From: Planctomycetota bacterium | GTDB taxonomy: Bacteria; Planctomycetota; UBA8742; UBA2392 | Length of the DNA: 64,000 nucleotides | Assembly (NCBI GenBank): GCA_019186845.1 | Contig: JABARW010000021.1 | Span: forward strand, 1 to 64,000 | Direction of reading: 5' to 3' | Part shown: piece after piece, positions 19,165 through 26,811 of the stretch | How positions within the stretch are numbered: the first letter of the stretch is position 1 | How the letters are laid out: every line of letters starts with the position of its first letter | Notes under the pieces: model-generated | What the model was told of the DNA's origin: nothing | What the model saw: only the letters and a program-made list of their open reading frames with translations | Database searches by the model: none | Translations under genes and position numbers: made by a program

Positions 19165-21348
19165 ATGCGCGGCAGGACGCTGATGGCTGTCTTGATACTG
19201 GTAACGAGCCTGGCCCTTTGGGGGGCCTGGCTCGTTTTCGGTTCAGTACCCGACATCCAGCCCTCGCGGCCGGGAGATGACCCCGCACCGCGTACCGCCG
19301 CGACCCCCGAGTTGGAGGCCGCTGCCCCATCCCCCCTTCCCCCTGCGCTGAAGACCAATCCGGCCGTCCATGAGGCTGCCCGCCGGGAGGGCTCGCCTGC
19401 GGGATCCGGGTCCGGCGGCACAGAGCGGCCCGGCGATGCGGCTTCGGGAACTTCTCCGGGCAGCGGGCCCCAACCGGCCAATCCCCAAGGGCCAAAATCA
19501 AGTCCGGCCGCGCCCGCGCCGCCGCGGGCCCCGACGCCAGCCGAGCGCGAAGAGGCCGCCCGGCAAAACGGCGGGCGCGCGGCCTATAGGGCGAGGCTGG
19601 AAGCCTCCGCCCCGGACAACGGCAGGGCAGAAGCGGCCCTGCGCAAATCTCCAAAGGCTGAAGAATGGACCCAGCAATGGCGCGACGAGGGCATCGATCC
19701 TCCCGAAATGGTGCCCACGCAGGTCTCGGGCAAAATGATGTCGCCACTTTCACGTGAAGGAATCGCCCAGGCCAAGGTGGGTATACTCACATTCTTTCCC
19801 GTGAACGGACAGCGGGGCGGGTCCATCTGGCCCGTGGTGACGGAGCTTGTGGCAGATGCTCAGGGTAACTTCTCGGGCGAGGTGCCTGCCTCGCCCACGC
19901 CCCCGCTTTACTATCCGCCTGCGGCACTGTGCGTAAGCGCGGAGAACTACCGCGTGCTCGCCGGAACTCCGGTTTTGACTTTCGTGGCAGGCCAGCTCAA
20001 CGCCTTGGGCATTTTCTGGGCGCCTGAAACCCCCTTTGCCGTGGAGTGCGACGGCAGCCAGTTCGAAGGCAGCCTCGAAGTGGTCTGCACAGGAGAGCTC
20101 GATCCCCAGCGCTGGCACCCTCAGAAGCGAGGCGCTACCTTGGCCTACTTCCCGCGATTTGCCCTGCCTGCGCCCAAACCCGAGAATCCCGGCCGCGTCA
20201 CGAAGCTCACCTCAAACTGGGACGAGCGGGACACGCCGTTTGTCACCCTGATGAGCACGGGCGGGCCGCTTCAAACCAAGCGCTGCGCTCACGCTCGAAA
20301 GCAAAGCAGCAAGCGCAGCGGCGAGGCCGCCCAGGTTCAGGAGCCCTTTGAGCCGGTGGTGTTTGAGGCCGTCGGCTTTGCGGAGATCAGCGGCCAGGTC
20401 GTGGACGCCCAGGGAGCGGGCGTACCCAACGCCACGGTTTATGCGGCAGGAGACAACGAGACCCCCAGCGTGCTCTCGGACAGCCTGGGATTCTTCCGCT
20501 TCGAGAAACCCCCGAAGAAGACCTCGTTGCTGGCCGCGGCCCACGAAGACTACATCTCGACGACTCTGGCCAACGTAATTCCCGGCACCACAAGTGCCCG
20601 CATTGTGTTCAGCCACCGCAAGCCGGTCATTCGCTTTCGCCTGCGCGACCAGCTCACCCAACAGTTCATCACCAGCATCAGTGTCAAGCTGTTCCAGCCC
20701 GAGGATCCCAAGAGTAGCAGCACCCCCAGAGCTTCGCAGGTGCTGGAGCTGTCGAGCGCGGCCGGCGACTTCTTCGTGAAGAGCGAGACGCTGCTCAGTC
20801 GCATGACGCTCGAGAAGGTCGGGTATTTCCCGCTGACGGTGTCAGACCCCGTGGGCACCCAGGCACAACAGGCAGGCGAGTGGACGCTGTGGCTGAACCC
20901 GGGCCGCAAGCTCGAGGTGCGCCCCCGCGATCACAGCGGCACCGAACTCAGCGACCGCTGGTACAGCGAGCCAGACAAACCTGACGACCCCGCCATCTGG
21001 ACCTACTGGAGCCACCACTGGATCGAATACACCCTGGACTTCGGCGCAGCACCAGAACCCGGAGTAGAGGGCGGGCACTTTGACCTGGTGCTCGGCTGCC
21101 GCAACCAGGGCATCGTGGACAACAACTACCGATTCCAGGTCAAGATCTTCGTCGATGATGTTGATCGAGGCACTTTGAACATTCTGGCGAACACCCTCAC
21201 GGAGCAGTTCGGGCGCCTCAGCCTGGGGCAGCTCAACGGCATCCGACGCATCCGCTTGGTCTGGCAGAACGATTCATGGATACCCGACCAGCTTGACGCC
21301 AACATCCGCTATCAGTCCCTCAAGTTTCTGGAACAGCCGGGCCCCTGA
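19165..21348 (+). CDS. Membrane-anchored protein with carboxypeptidase-regulatory-like domain
   Basis: 727 residues. GGGAG seven bases before ATG 19165 decides the start. Residues 7-28 form one membrane anchor. Residues 30-150 are Pro/Ala/Gly/Ser-rich and disordered. Around residues 400-470, AEISGQVVDAQGAGVPNATV and a following GFFRFEKP match the CarboxypepD_reg beta-sandwich fold. The C-terminus appears beta-rich and includes a tryptophan-rich segment. Likely exposed in the periplasm or at the cell surface; function unknown. Confidence 0.75.
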   Translation: MRGRTLMAVLILVTSLALWGAWLVFGSVPDIQPSRPGDDPAPRTAATPELEAAAPSPLPPALKTNPAVHEAARREGSPAGSGSGGTERPGDAASGTSPGSGPQPANPQGPKSSPAAPAPPRAPTPAEREEAARQNGGRAAYRARLEASAPDNGRAEAALRKSPKAEEWTQQWRDEGIDPPEMVPTQVSGKMMSPLSREGIAQAKVGILTFFPVNGQRGGSIWPVVTELVADAQGNFSGEVPASPTPPLYYPPAALCVSAENYRVLAGTPVLTFVAGQLNALGIFWAPETPFAVECDGSQFEGSLEVVCTGELDPQRWHPQKRGATLAYFPRFALPAPKPENPGRVTKLTSNWDERDTPFVTLMSTGGPLQTKRCAHARKQSSKRSGEAAQVQEPFEPVVFEAVGFAEISGQVVDAQGAGVPNATVYAAGDNETPSVLSDSLGFFRFEKPPKKTSLLAAAHEDYISTTLANVIPGTTSARIVFSHRKPVIRFRLRDQLTQQFITSISVKLFQPEDPKSSSTPRASQVLELSSAAGDFFVKSETLLSRMTLEKVGYFPLTVSDPVGTQAQQAGEWTLWLNPGRKLEVRPRDHSGTELSDRWYSEPDKPDDPAIWTYWSHHWIEYTLDFGAAPEPGVEGGHFDLVLGCRNQGIVDNNYRFQVKIFVDDVDRGTLNILANTLTEQFGRLSLGQLNGIRRIRLVWQNDSWIPDQLDANIRYQSLKFLEQPGP

Positions 21349-21390
21349 GCCGCCGAGGCGGGCGAACGGCCCGCCTCGGCGGCAGCCCAG

Positions 21391-21627
21391 CTACTTCAGG
21401 GCCGAGAGATCGGCGCCGTGGTTGATGTGAAATGCCTGGCCATTCATCACCAGTGCCGGCACGCTCTTCACCCCGGCCTTCTCCGCCTCACTGAGCCGGG
21501 CCTTGGCCTTGCCAAGGTGCACAATCTCTACATCAAATTTGGAACGGTCCAGGGCGCCGGCAACCTGCTGCTCTGCAGCCACACACACCGGACAGCCCGC
21601 GTGGTAGAAAACTGCCTTCGTCTTCAT
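21391..21627 (-). CDS. Small thioredoxin/glutaredoxin-fold protein
   Basis: 78 residues beginning MKTKAVFYHAGCPVC. The redox motif is CPVC (C12, C15), and the KSVPALVMNGQ cis-proline segment typical of the fold follows. It probably reduces or shuttles disulphides in the cytoplasm, as there is no signal peptide. It is divergent from the HxlR regulator, with tandem operator-like repeats between them, so redox-responsive control is plausible. Confidence 0.85.
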   Translation of the reverse strand: MKTKAVFYHAGCPVCVAAEQQVAGALDRSKFDVEIVHLGKAKARLSEAEKAGVKSVPALVMNGQAFHINHGADLSALK

Positions 21628-21695
21628 ATTCTGGCTCCTTGTCAGTGCAGCCCCCCTTGGGCTGACACACGGCAAGCTAGCGTTCACCTGCCCCG

Positions 21696-21737
21696 CACCA
21701 AGCGGGCACCAAAAGGTGAGGCAGGCACCAAACGGTC
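21696..21737. promoter_or_regulatory. Tandem CACCAA operator-like repeats
   Basis: Three related 12-mers lie between the divergent thioredoxin-like and HxlR genes: CACCAAGCGGGC (21696), CACCAAAAGGTG (21707, itself palindromic) and CACCAAACGGTC (21726). They are good candidates for HxlR binding and autoregulation. Confidence 0.5.
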
Positions 21738-21746
21738 AGGATTGCG

Positions 21747-22082
21747 ATGGCACGCTCTTCTTCAGGCGACCGGAAAAAGTCGGGCATCTCCGCCAACGCC
21801 ATGGTCGAGAGCATCGTGGGCTGCAAGTGGTCACTCCATGTCCTGGCCCAGATTCGCAAGGGCATTGTCCGCCCCGGTGCGTTGGAGCGCACCGCCGCTG
21901 GCCTGACCACCAAGGTGCTCAACGAGCGTCTCTCCAAGTTCGTGCGCTACGGCATCGTGCGACGCGTAGCCTTTCCTGAAGTGCCGCCGCGCGTGGAGTA
22001 CCGTTTCACGCCCTTTGGGCGGCGGTTTCTCAAACTGCTCGATCAAATTGAGCAACTGCAGGCGGCCCTGGACCGGGACTGA
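21747..22082 (+). CDS. HxlR-family transcriptional regulator
   Basis: 111 residues, a typical length. The winged-helix pattern includes GCKWSLHVLAQI (usually GGKWxxLIL), LTTKVLNERLSKFVRYGIV and FPEVPPRVEYRFTPFG, the wing diagnostic of HxlR. HxlR proteins often sense redox-active or electrophilic compounds through a cysteine; here a Cys lies in the GCKW motif. It probably controls itself and the divergent CPVC protein. Confidence 0.9.
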   Translation: MARSSSGDRKKSGISANAMVESIVGCKWSLHVLAQIRKGIVRPGALERTAAGLTTKVLNERLSKFVRYGIVRRVAFPEVPPRVEYRFTPFGRRFLKLLDQIEQLQAALDRD

Positions 22083-22218
22083 TTCCGCCGCCCCCGTGGC
22101 ATGGAAGCCCTGGCCCGGGCTGCCGGGGTGATTGACACGCGTCACACAACATAAAAACTGTAAAATCCGCTTTCGGACCCGGCGGGACTTGAATACCCTT
22201 TCGGACAAGGGGTGCGGT

Positions 22219-22701
22219 TTGGCCATTTTGCGTAAACGTCTGCTTGGAATGACCTTACCCGGTTTGCTCCTGGGGCTGCTCTGCGGCATGTTCGCGGGCA
22301 TGAGCGCCTACACCTTCTACTTTGCCGAGGGGCTCAGCTACCTCTCGAACGATCCTGACGCCTGCATCAACTGCCACATCATGAACGAGCAGCACGACAG
22401 CTGGCTCAAAAGCCCGCACCACAACGTCGCCGTCTGTAATGACTGCCACGTGCCCCAGGAGTTCTTTGCCAAGTACTACACCAAGGCCGAGCACGGTTAC
22501 CGCCACAGCAAGGGATTCACCCTGCAGGATTTCCACGAGCCCATCCGCATGAAGGATTCAAGCCGGGAAATCGTGCAGCAGAACTGCCTGCGCTGCCATC
22601 AAAGCTTCGTCAGTGAGATCACCGGCCACAAGCCAGGGGACGGCGAAACTCCCGATTGTATCCGCTGCCACTCTCAGGCCGCGCACGGACCTGTCCGCTA
22701 G
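22219..22701 (+). CDS. nrfH: Cytochrome c nitrite reductase small subunit, tetrahaem quinol dehydrogenase
   Basis: Transfers electrons from menaquinol to NrfA at the membrane. From TTG 22219 it is 160 residues: a basic start, one membrane helix, then four CxxCH haem sites (CINCH, CNDCH, CLRCH, CIRCH). The segment GLSYLSNDPDACINCHIMN closely matches NrfH of epsilon-proteobacterial type. The start is uncertain: TTG 22219 has AAGGGG six bases upstream and keeps the positive residues before the helix, while ATG 22249 is the alternative. It precedes nrfA by nine bases. Confidence 0.92.
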   Translation: MAILRKRLLGMTLPGLLLGLLCGMFAGMSAYTFYFAEGLSYLSNDPDACINCHIMNEQHDSWLKSPHHNVAVCNDCHVPQEFFAKYYTKAEHGYRHSKGFTLQDFHEPIRMKDSSREIVQQNCLRCHQSFVSEITGHKPGDGETPDCIRCHSQAAHGPVR

Positions 22702-22710
22702 GGGACTGTC

Positions 22711-24174
22711 ATGGAAGAGAACACGAAACCCGCTGAACCCAATGCCGCCCCTTCAAGCCCGCCCGCTCCAACGCCAAAGCGCGGCTGGGTGGCCTATGCC
22801 GCCGTCGCGCTGGTGGTGGCTTTAGCCACGGCGGTGGTGATGTACCTGGGCCAGAACATCATGGAGCGCAAGGCCGAGGCCAGGCTGGCCAGCTTCAAGA
22901 TCGTTGAGCTAAGCGAGAGCGTGGTGGACCCCGCCGAGTGGGGCAAGAACTTCCCGCGCCAGTACGACAGTTACAAACGTACGGTCGATATCGAGCGGAC
23001 CAAGCACGGCGGCTCCGACGCCTTCCAGAAACTCGACGACGATCCGCGCTGGCGCATCCTTTTCAAGGGATACGCCTTTGGCGTGGACTACCGCGAAGAG
23101 CGCGGCCACGCCTACATGCTTTCGGATCAGGACATCACAGAGCGCCTACACGTGGTGAAGCAGCCGGGCGCATGCCTGCACTGCCACAGCTCCGTGATTC
23201 CCGCCTATCGCAAGGCGGGCAAGGAAGCCGGCGTACCGGACGCAGAGGGATTCAACTGGCCCCAGGTGATGGCCGGCTTTGAGAAGGTGTGCGCCATGCC
23301 CTACCCTGAGGCGCGCAAACTGGTCGAGCATCCCGTGACCTGCAATGACTGCCACGATCCCCAGAGCGTGGCGCTGCGAGTGACCCGCCCCGGCTTCATT
23401 TACGGCATGCGCGCCCTGGCGCGCAGCGACGATCCGGTCCCGCACATGCCAAGCGTGGAGCGCTGGCGCAAAGGCTCGCGCAAGGAAGAGTACGACCCGA
23501 ACAAGGAGGCCTCGCGGCAGGAGATGCGCAGCTTCGTCTGCGGCCAGTGCCATGTGGAGTACTACTTCAAGGGCCCGGAAAAACTGCTGACCTATCCCTG
23601 GCACAAAGGCCTGAAGATGGAGCAGGCCGAAGCCTACTACGATGAAGTCAAACACGTTGACTGGAAGCACGCACAGTCCGGCGCGGGCGTGCTCAAAGCG
23701 CAGCACCCGGAGTTCGAGCTCTGGAGCCAGGGCATTCACGCCCGCAGCGGCGTTTCCTGCGCCGACTGCCACATGCCCTACGTGCGTGAAGGCGCCATCA
23801 AGATCAGCGACCACCACATCCGCAGCCCGCTGTTGAACATCGCGCGGGCCTGCCAGCCCTGCCACAACTACAGCGAAGCCGAGATCAAGGCACGGGCCGA
23901 AACCATCCAGGACCGCACCAAGGCCATGATGCTCAGGGCCGAGGATGCCACGGTGGACCTGATTCAGGCGCTGGAGGCCCAGCGTAAGGCGGGCGTGAGC
24001 GACAGCGCGCTGGAAAAGGCCTTTGCCCTGCATCGCAAGGCCCAGTGGCGGCTGGATTACATCGCCGCGGAGAACTCCATGGGCTTCCACGCGCCGCAGG
24101 AGTCGGCCCGCATTCTGGCCGAGGCCATTGACTTCGCGCGCCAGGGCCAGATCGAGGCGCTCAAGGCGAAGTAG
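22711..24174 (+). CDS. nrfA: Cytochrome c nitrite reductase catalytic subunit, CxxCH active-site variant
   Basis: Reduces nitrite to ammonium in the periplasm with six electrons. 487 residues; residues 25-46 form an uncleaved or signal-anchor helix. Five haem motifs are visible: CLHCH (155-159), CNDCH (211-215), CGQCH (277-281), CADCH (350-354) and CQPCH (381-385). The first, active-site haem is normally bound by CxxCK; here it is CxxCH, a variant known in some NrfA lineages. The catalytic Tyr segment CGQCHVEYYF and the His segment AQHPEFE are conserved. Forms nrfHA with the upstream gene. The ccm-type haem lyase genes are elsewhere. Confidence 0.95.
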   Translation: MEENTKPAEPNAAPSSPPAPTPKRGWVAYAAVALVVALATAVVMYLGQNIMERKAEARLASFKIVELSESVVDPAEWGKNFPRQYDSYKRTVDIERTKHGGSDAFQKLDDDPRWRILFKGYAFGVDYREERGHAYMLSDQDITERLHVVKQPGACLHCHSSVIPAYRKAGKEAGVPDAEGFNWPQVMAGFEKVCAMPYPEARKLVEHPVTCNDCHDPQSVALRVTRPGFIYGMRALARSDDPVPHMPSVERWRKGSRKEEYDPNKEASRQEMRSFVCGQCHVEYYFKGPEKLLTYPWHKGLKMEQAEAYYDEVKHVDWKHAQSGAGVLKAQHPEFELWSQGIHARSGVSCADCHMPYVREGAIKISDHHIRSPLLNIARACQPCHNYSEAEIKARAETIQDRTKAMMLRAEDATVDLIQALEAQRKAGVSDSALEKAFALHRKAQWRLDYIAAENSMGFHAPQESARILAEAIDFARQGQIEALKAK

Positions 24175-25425
24175 CTACTTTGCCGGATCCAGAGTGATGC
24201 GCGCCTTGCTCCCGGCCTGCATCATGGCTTCGGCTATTGACGCGTCAAGTGTCTCGCTGCTGCGCACCAGGGTCACCAGGCGTTTGTCTCGCGCGCTGGC
24301 GCGCACGTCGGGCAGTTTGGCCAGTGCGGTGTGAAACTCCGCCGCCTCTTCCTCGCTGTCCCAGCTGGTAACCCAGAGCTTGACCACCTTGGCATCGCGT
24401 CCGGAAGTAGCCAGCGTCACTTCAGCATCGCCGCCCCAGCCGCGCGCCAAGGCTTCCGCCGCGTCAAACGTGGCGGGTTCGGCGGTGAACAGCATGCGCG
24501 TCGTCCATTCGCCCAGCGTATCCTCGCCCTTGAGTTCAAATCCCTTAGGCGCTGCCGCCTTGACAGCCTCAATGTCCAGCTCGATGCGGTCGGGCCAGTC
24601 AGGCTCGGTGGTGTACTTCTCGGGATGAAGGATCTGTTCGCTGGAAGCGGGCAGCGAACCGAAGGCCTTGTGCACATCGGCGTAACCGCCGCGCGCTTTC
24701 AGGGCCTGCACAAATTTGGCGCCCATAGCGTAGTAGAACACCGTGTGCCACGCGGCGGGGTTGTGCTTGTCGGTCGGCACGGTGACGTCGGCAATGCGCG
24801 CCACGTGGGGGCTGAGATCCGACAGACCGTCGATCATCACCTGCACGGCGTGACCCTCGATCACCGCCGTCAGCGCGTGGTCCTGGTCTGTCGTTTTCAC
24901 GCTCTGATGCAGCAGGATCAGATCGAAGTGCTGATCCTGCAGCGCATGAGTCGCTTCATGCACCCGCAGGCCGAAACTCCGCTTGTTGCCAGCCGCCTTG
25001 GGCACCAAATAGAAGGCCTTGGTCGAAGGCTTGTAAAAGCCCAGGATGTTCTCGGGCACAAAGTCGCCTCCCCACTCCTTCATCTCGGCCGCCAGGTCTT
25101 CAGGCGTGTAAACGTAGACAGGAATGGCCTTCTTGAACTTGAGCCCCGTCACGCGCTCAATGATCTCCAAGGCGCGCTTCTGCTCCGGTTCGTCGGGGTC
25201 CTCCAGCTTGCCACGCTTGACGTCCGCCGGTTTGTCATCGGGCTGCGCCGCCCTGGGTGTCTCGGCAGGTTGCGCGGCTTCAGGTTTCTCGGCGGGCCGA
25301 TTCTGCGGCTGCGCCGACCGCGCCTCGGAGGCCGTCTTGGGTGCGGCATCGGGCGCCGGTGTGCGGGCCGGGCCGGTGCATGCGGCGAGAAGTCCTGCCA
25401 TGGCGCAAAAAAGTGTGAGCCTCAT
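24175..25425 (-). CDS. Lipoprotein with HExxH zincin-type metallopeptidase domain
   Basis: 416 residues with lipobox LAAC (Cys16). A Pro/Ala/Glu-rich spacer occupies residues 20-75. The catalytic-type domain has HEATHALQDQHFDL, zinc ligands H156 and H160, with E157 as base. The likely third ligand is E190 in VIEGHA, about 30 residues later, the gluzincin arrangement. It ends with a beta-alpha region. It is immediately convergent with nrfA (stop next to stop) and lies 14 bases after the LOG gene, probably co-transcribed with it. The peptide substrate is unknown. Confidence 0.8.
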   Translation of the reverse strand: MRLTLFCAMAGLLAACTGPARTPAPDAAPKTASEARSAQPQNRPAEKPEAAQPAETPRAAQPDDKPADVKRGKLEDPDEPEQKRALEIIERVTGLKFKKAIPVYVYTPEDLAAEMKEWGGDFVPENILGFYKPSTKAFYLVPKAAGNKRSFGLRVHEATHALQDQHFDLILLHQSVKTTDQDHALTAVIEGHAVQVMIDGLSDLSPHVARIADVTVPTDKHNPAAWHTVFYYAMGAKFVQALKARGGYADVHKAFGSLPASSEQILHPEKYTTEPDWPDRIELDIEAVKAAAPKGFELKGEDTLGEWTTRMLFTAEPATFDAAEALARGWGGDAEVTLATSGRDAKVVKLWVTSWDSEEEAAEFHTALAKLPDVRASARDKRLVTLVRSSETLDASIAEAMMQAGSKARITLDPAK

Positions 25426-25439
25426 GCCTGCTCCAGGTT

Positions 25440-26231
25440 CTATCGCTCAAAGAGAAACCAGCGCCGACGAGCGCGCCGGCCTCTGGTCAGGCCGAACTGG
25501 CCCACCGTACGTTCAGCAATCACGCGCGCGGCTTCATCGGGTGAATCGGTCAGGAAGATGCGCTCCACATCTTCCGCACTGATGGCGCCGGCGGCCAGCA
25601 TTCTGTCGCGCAGGAAGTCCATGAGCGGGTTCCAGTAGTCCCGGCCCATCAGCACAATTGGAAAATTGCTGATCTTGCCCGTCTGCACCAGGGTGGCCGT
25701 TTCGAAGATCTCGTCCATGGTGCCAAAACCGCCGGGCAAAGCCACAAAGGCGTAGCTGTACTTGACCAGCATCATCTTGCGCACAAAGAAGTAGCGGAAC
25801 TCGACAAAGCGGTCGAGATAGGCGTTGGGCTTTTGCTCAAAGGGCAATTCAATGTTGCAGCCCACGCTGGGCGCCTTCACGTCGCGCGCCCCGCGATTGG
25901 CGGCTTCCATGATGCCCGGGCCGCCTCCTGTCATGATGGTGAAGCCCGAGGAGGCAATGCGCGCCGCAGCTTCGCGCGCCAGGGCATAATAGGGGTTGCC
26001 CTCTCCAAAGCGCGCCGAGCCGAAGATGGTCACGCAGGGGCCGACGAAATGCAGGGCGCGCAACCCGCGAAAGACGTCGCGCATGATGCGGTACATGCGC
26101 GCCAGCTCGCTCAGGCGTGATTGCGGGCCCTTGAGCAGCTCGGTGTCGTCACCCTGGCGCGCAACGTGCCCCCATTGGCCCTGCGGCGGGCCCTCCAGCG
26201 GCATGTCCGTGTCCTGTTCGTCGATGGACAT
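25440..26231 (-). CDS. LOG-family nucleotide phosphoribohydrolase
   Basis: 263 residues with the Rossmann-like LOG fold. Signatures are TGGGPGIMEA (101-110) and PGGFGTMDE (166-174), the active-site glutamate and phosphate-binding motifs of cytokinin riboside 5'-monophosphate phosphoribohydrolases. In bacteria these enzymes cleave AMP or related nucleotides to base and ribose 5-phosphate. The N-terminal 60 residues are an extension. It is placed between MarR and the zincin gene on the same strand, eight bases after MarR. Confidence 0.92.
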   Translation of the reverse strand: MSIDEQDTDMPLEGPPQGQWGHVARQGDDTELLKGPQSRLSELARMYRIMRDVFRGLRALHFVGPCVTIFGSARFGEGNPYYALAREAAARIASSGFTIMTGGGPGIMEAANRGARDVKAPSVGCNIELPFEQKPNAYLDRFVEFRYFFVRKMMLVKYSYAFVALPGGFGTMDEIFETATLVQTGKISNFPIVLMGRDYWNPLMDFLRDRMLAAGAISAEDVERIFLTDSPDEAARVIAERTVGQFGLTRGRRARRRWFLFER

Positions 26232-26238
26232 GGCGGCA

Positions 26239-26679
26239 TCAATTGAAGCGGAACTTGTTGAGGATGGCGGCCAACTGCCGGAGATCTTCGCTGCTCACTT
26301 CGCCCATGAACGTGTCCAGCATCGCTTCCCACTCCGGGTCGATCCGGGCCAGAAGCTTCTGCCCCGCCGCCGTGATTTCCACGATGTTCTTGCGGCGATC
26401 GTTGTGTTCCTTGCGCTGGACGAGCTTGCGCTCTTCCAGCTTGTCCAGAATCCAGGTGGTGTTGGCGCGGCTGGCGATGAGCCGCTCGGCCAGCTCAGCC
26501 TGGGTCAGGCGTTCTTCGCGCCGTTCGGCCCCGCGCAGGATGCGAAGGGCGTTGTACTGACTCTCAGTGAGTTCGTAGCGGCGGACCAGCCGGGTTACGA
26601 GACGGAACACCTGCTGGCCGGTGACGATGATCTTGCCGAGGGCTTGGCTGCGGGTGACGGGTTCAGTGCGGGATTCCAC
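26239..26679 (-). CDS. MarR-family transcriptional regulator
   Basis: 146 residues with the MarR winged helix: LTESQYNALRILRGA, the recognition region RLTQAELAERLIASRANTTW, and the wing RKEHNDRRKNIVEITAAGQ. It is first in an apparent marR-LOG-zincin operon and divergent from the large FAD/Fe-S oxidoreductase. An inverted repeat lies in the shared promoter region, so it probably represses both directions in the absence of a small-molecule ligand. Confidence 0.93.
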   Translation of the reverse strand: MESRTEPVTRSQALGKIIVTGQQVFRLVTRLVRRYELTESQYNALRILRGAERREERLTQAELAERLIASRANTTWILDKLEERKLVQRKEHNDRRKNIVEITAAGQKLLARIDPEWEAMLDTFMGEVSSEDLRQLAAILNKFRFN

Positions 26680-26690
26680 GGAGGTTCCTC

Positions 26691-26738
26691 AATCGTTCGG
26701 AACAATGTTAGCGCGCATTGAACGAACATGGAACGATT
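26691..26738. promoter_or_regulatory. Inverted repeat, candidate MarR operator
   Basis: AATCGTTC (26691-26698) and GAACGATT (26731-26738) are exact inverted repeats with GGAAC/GAACG half-sites repeated between them, including CATTGAACGAAC at 26716-26727. A TAAAAT -10 candidate for the rightward gene follows at 26767-26772. Confidence 0.5.
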
Positions 26739-26811
26739 CCGCCCAGAACCGCACCCAATTGCCTGCTAAAATCCTCTGGGCCGGGCAGGCTATGCATCCG
26801 ATAAGACATTC

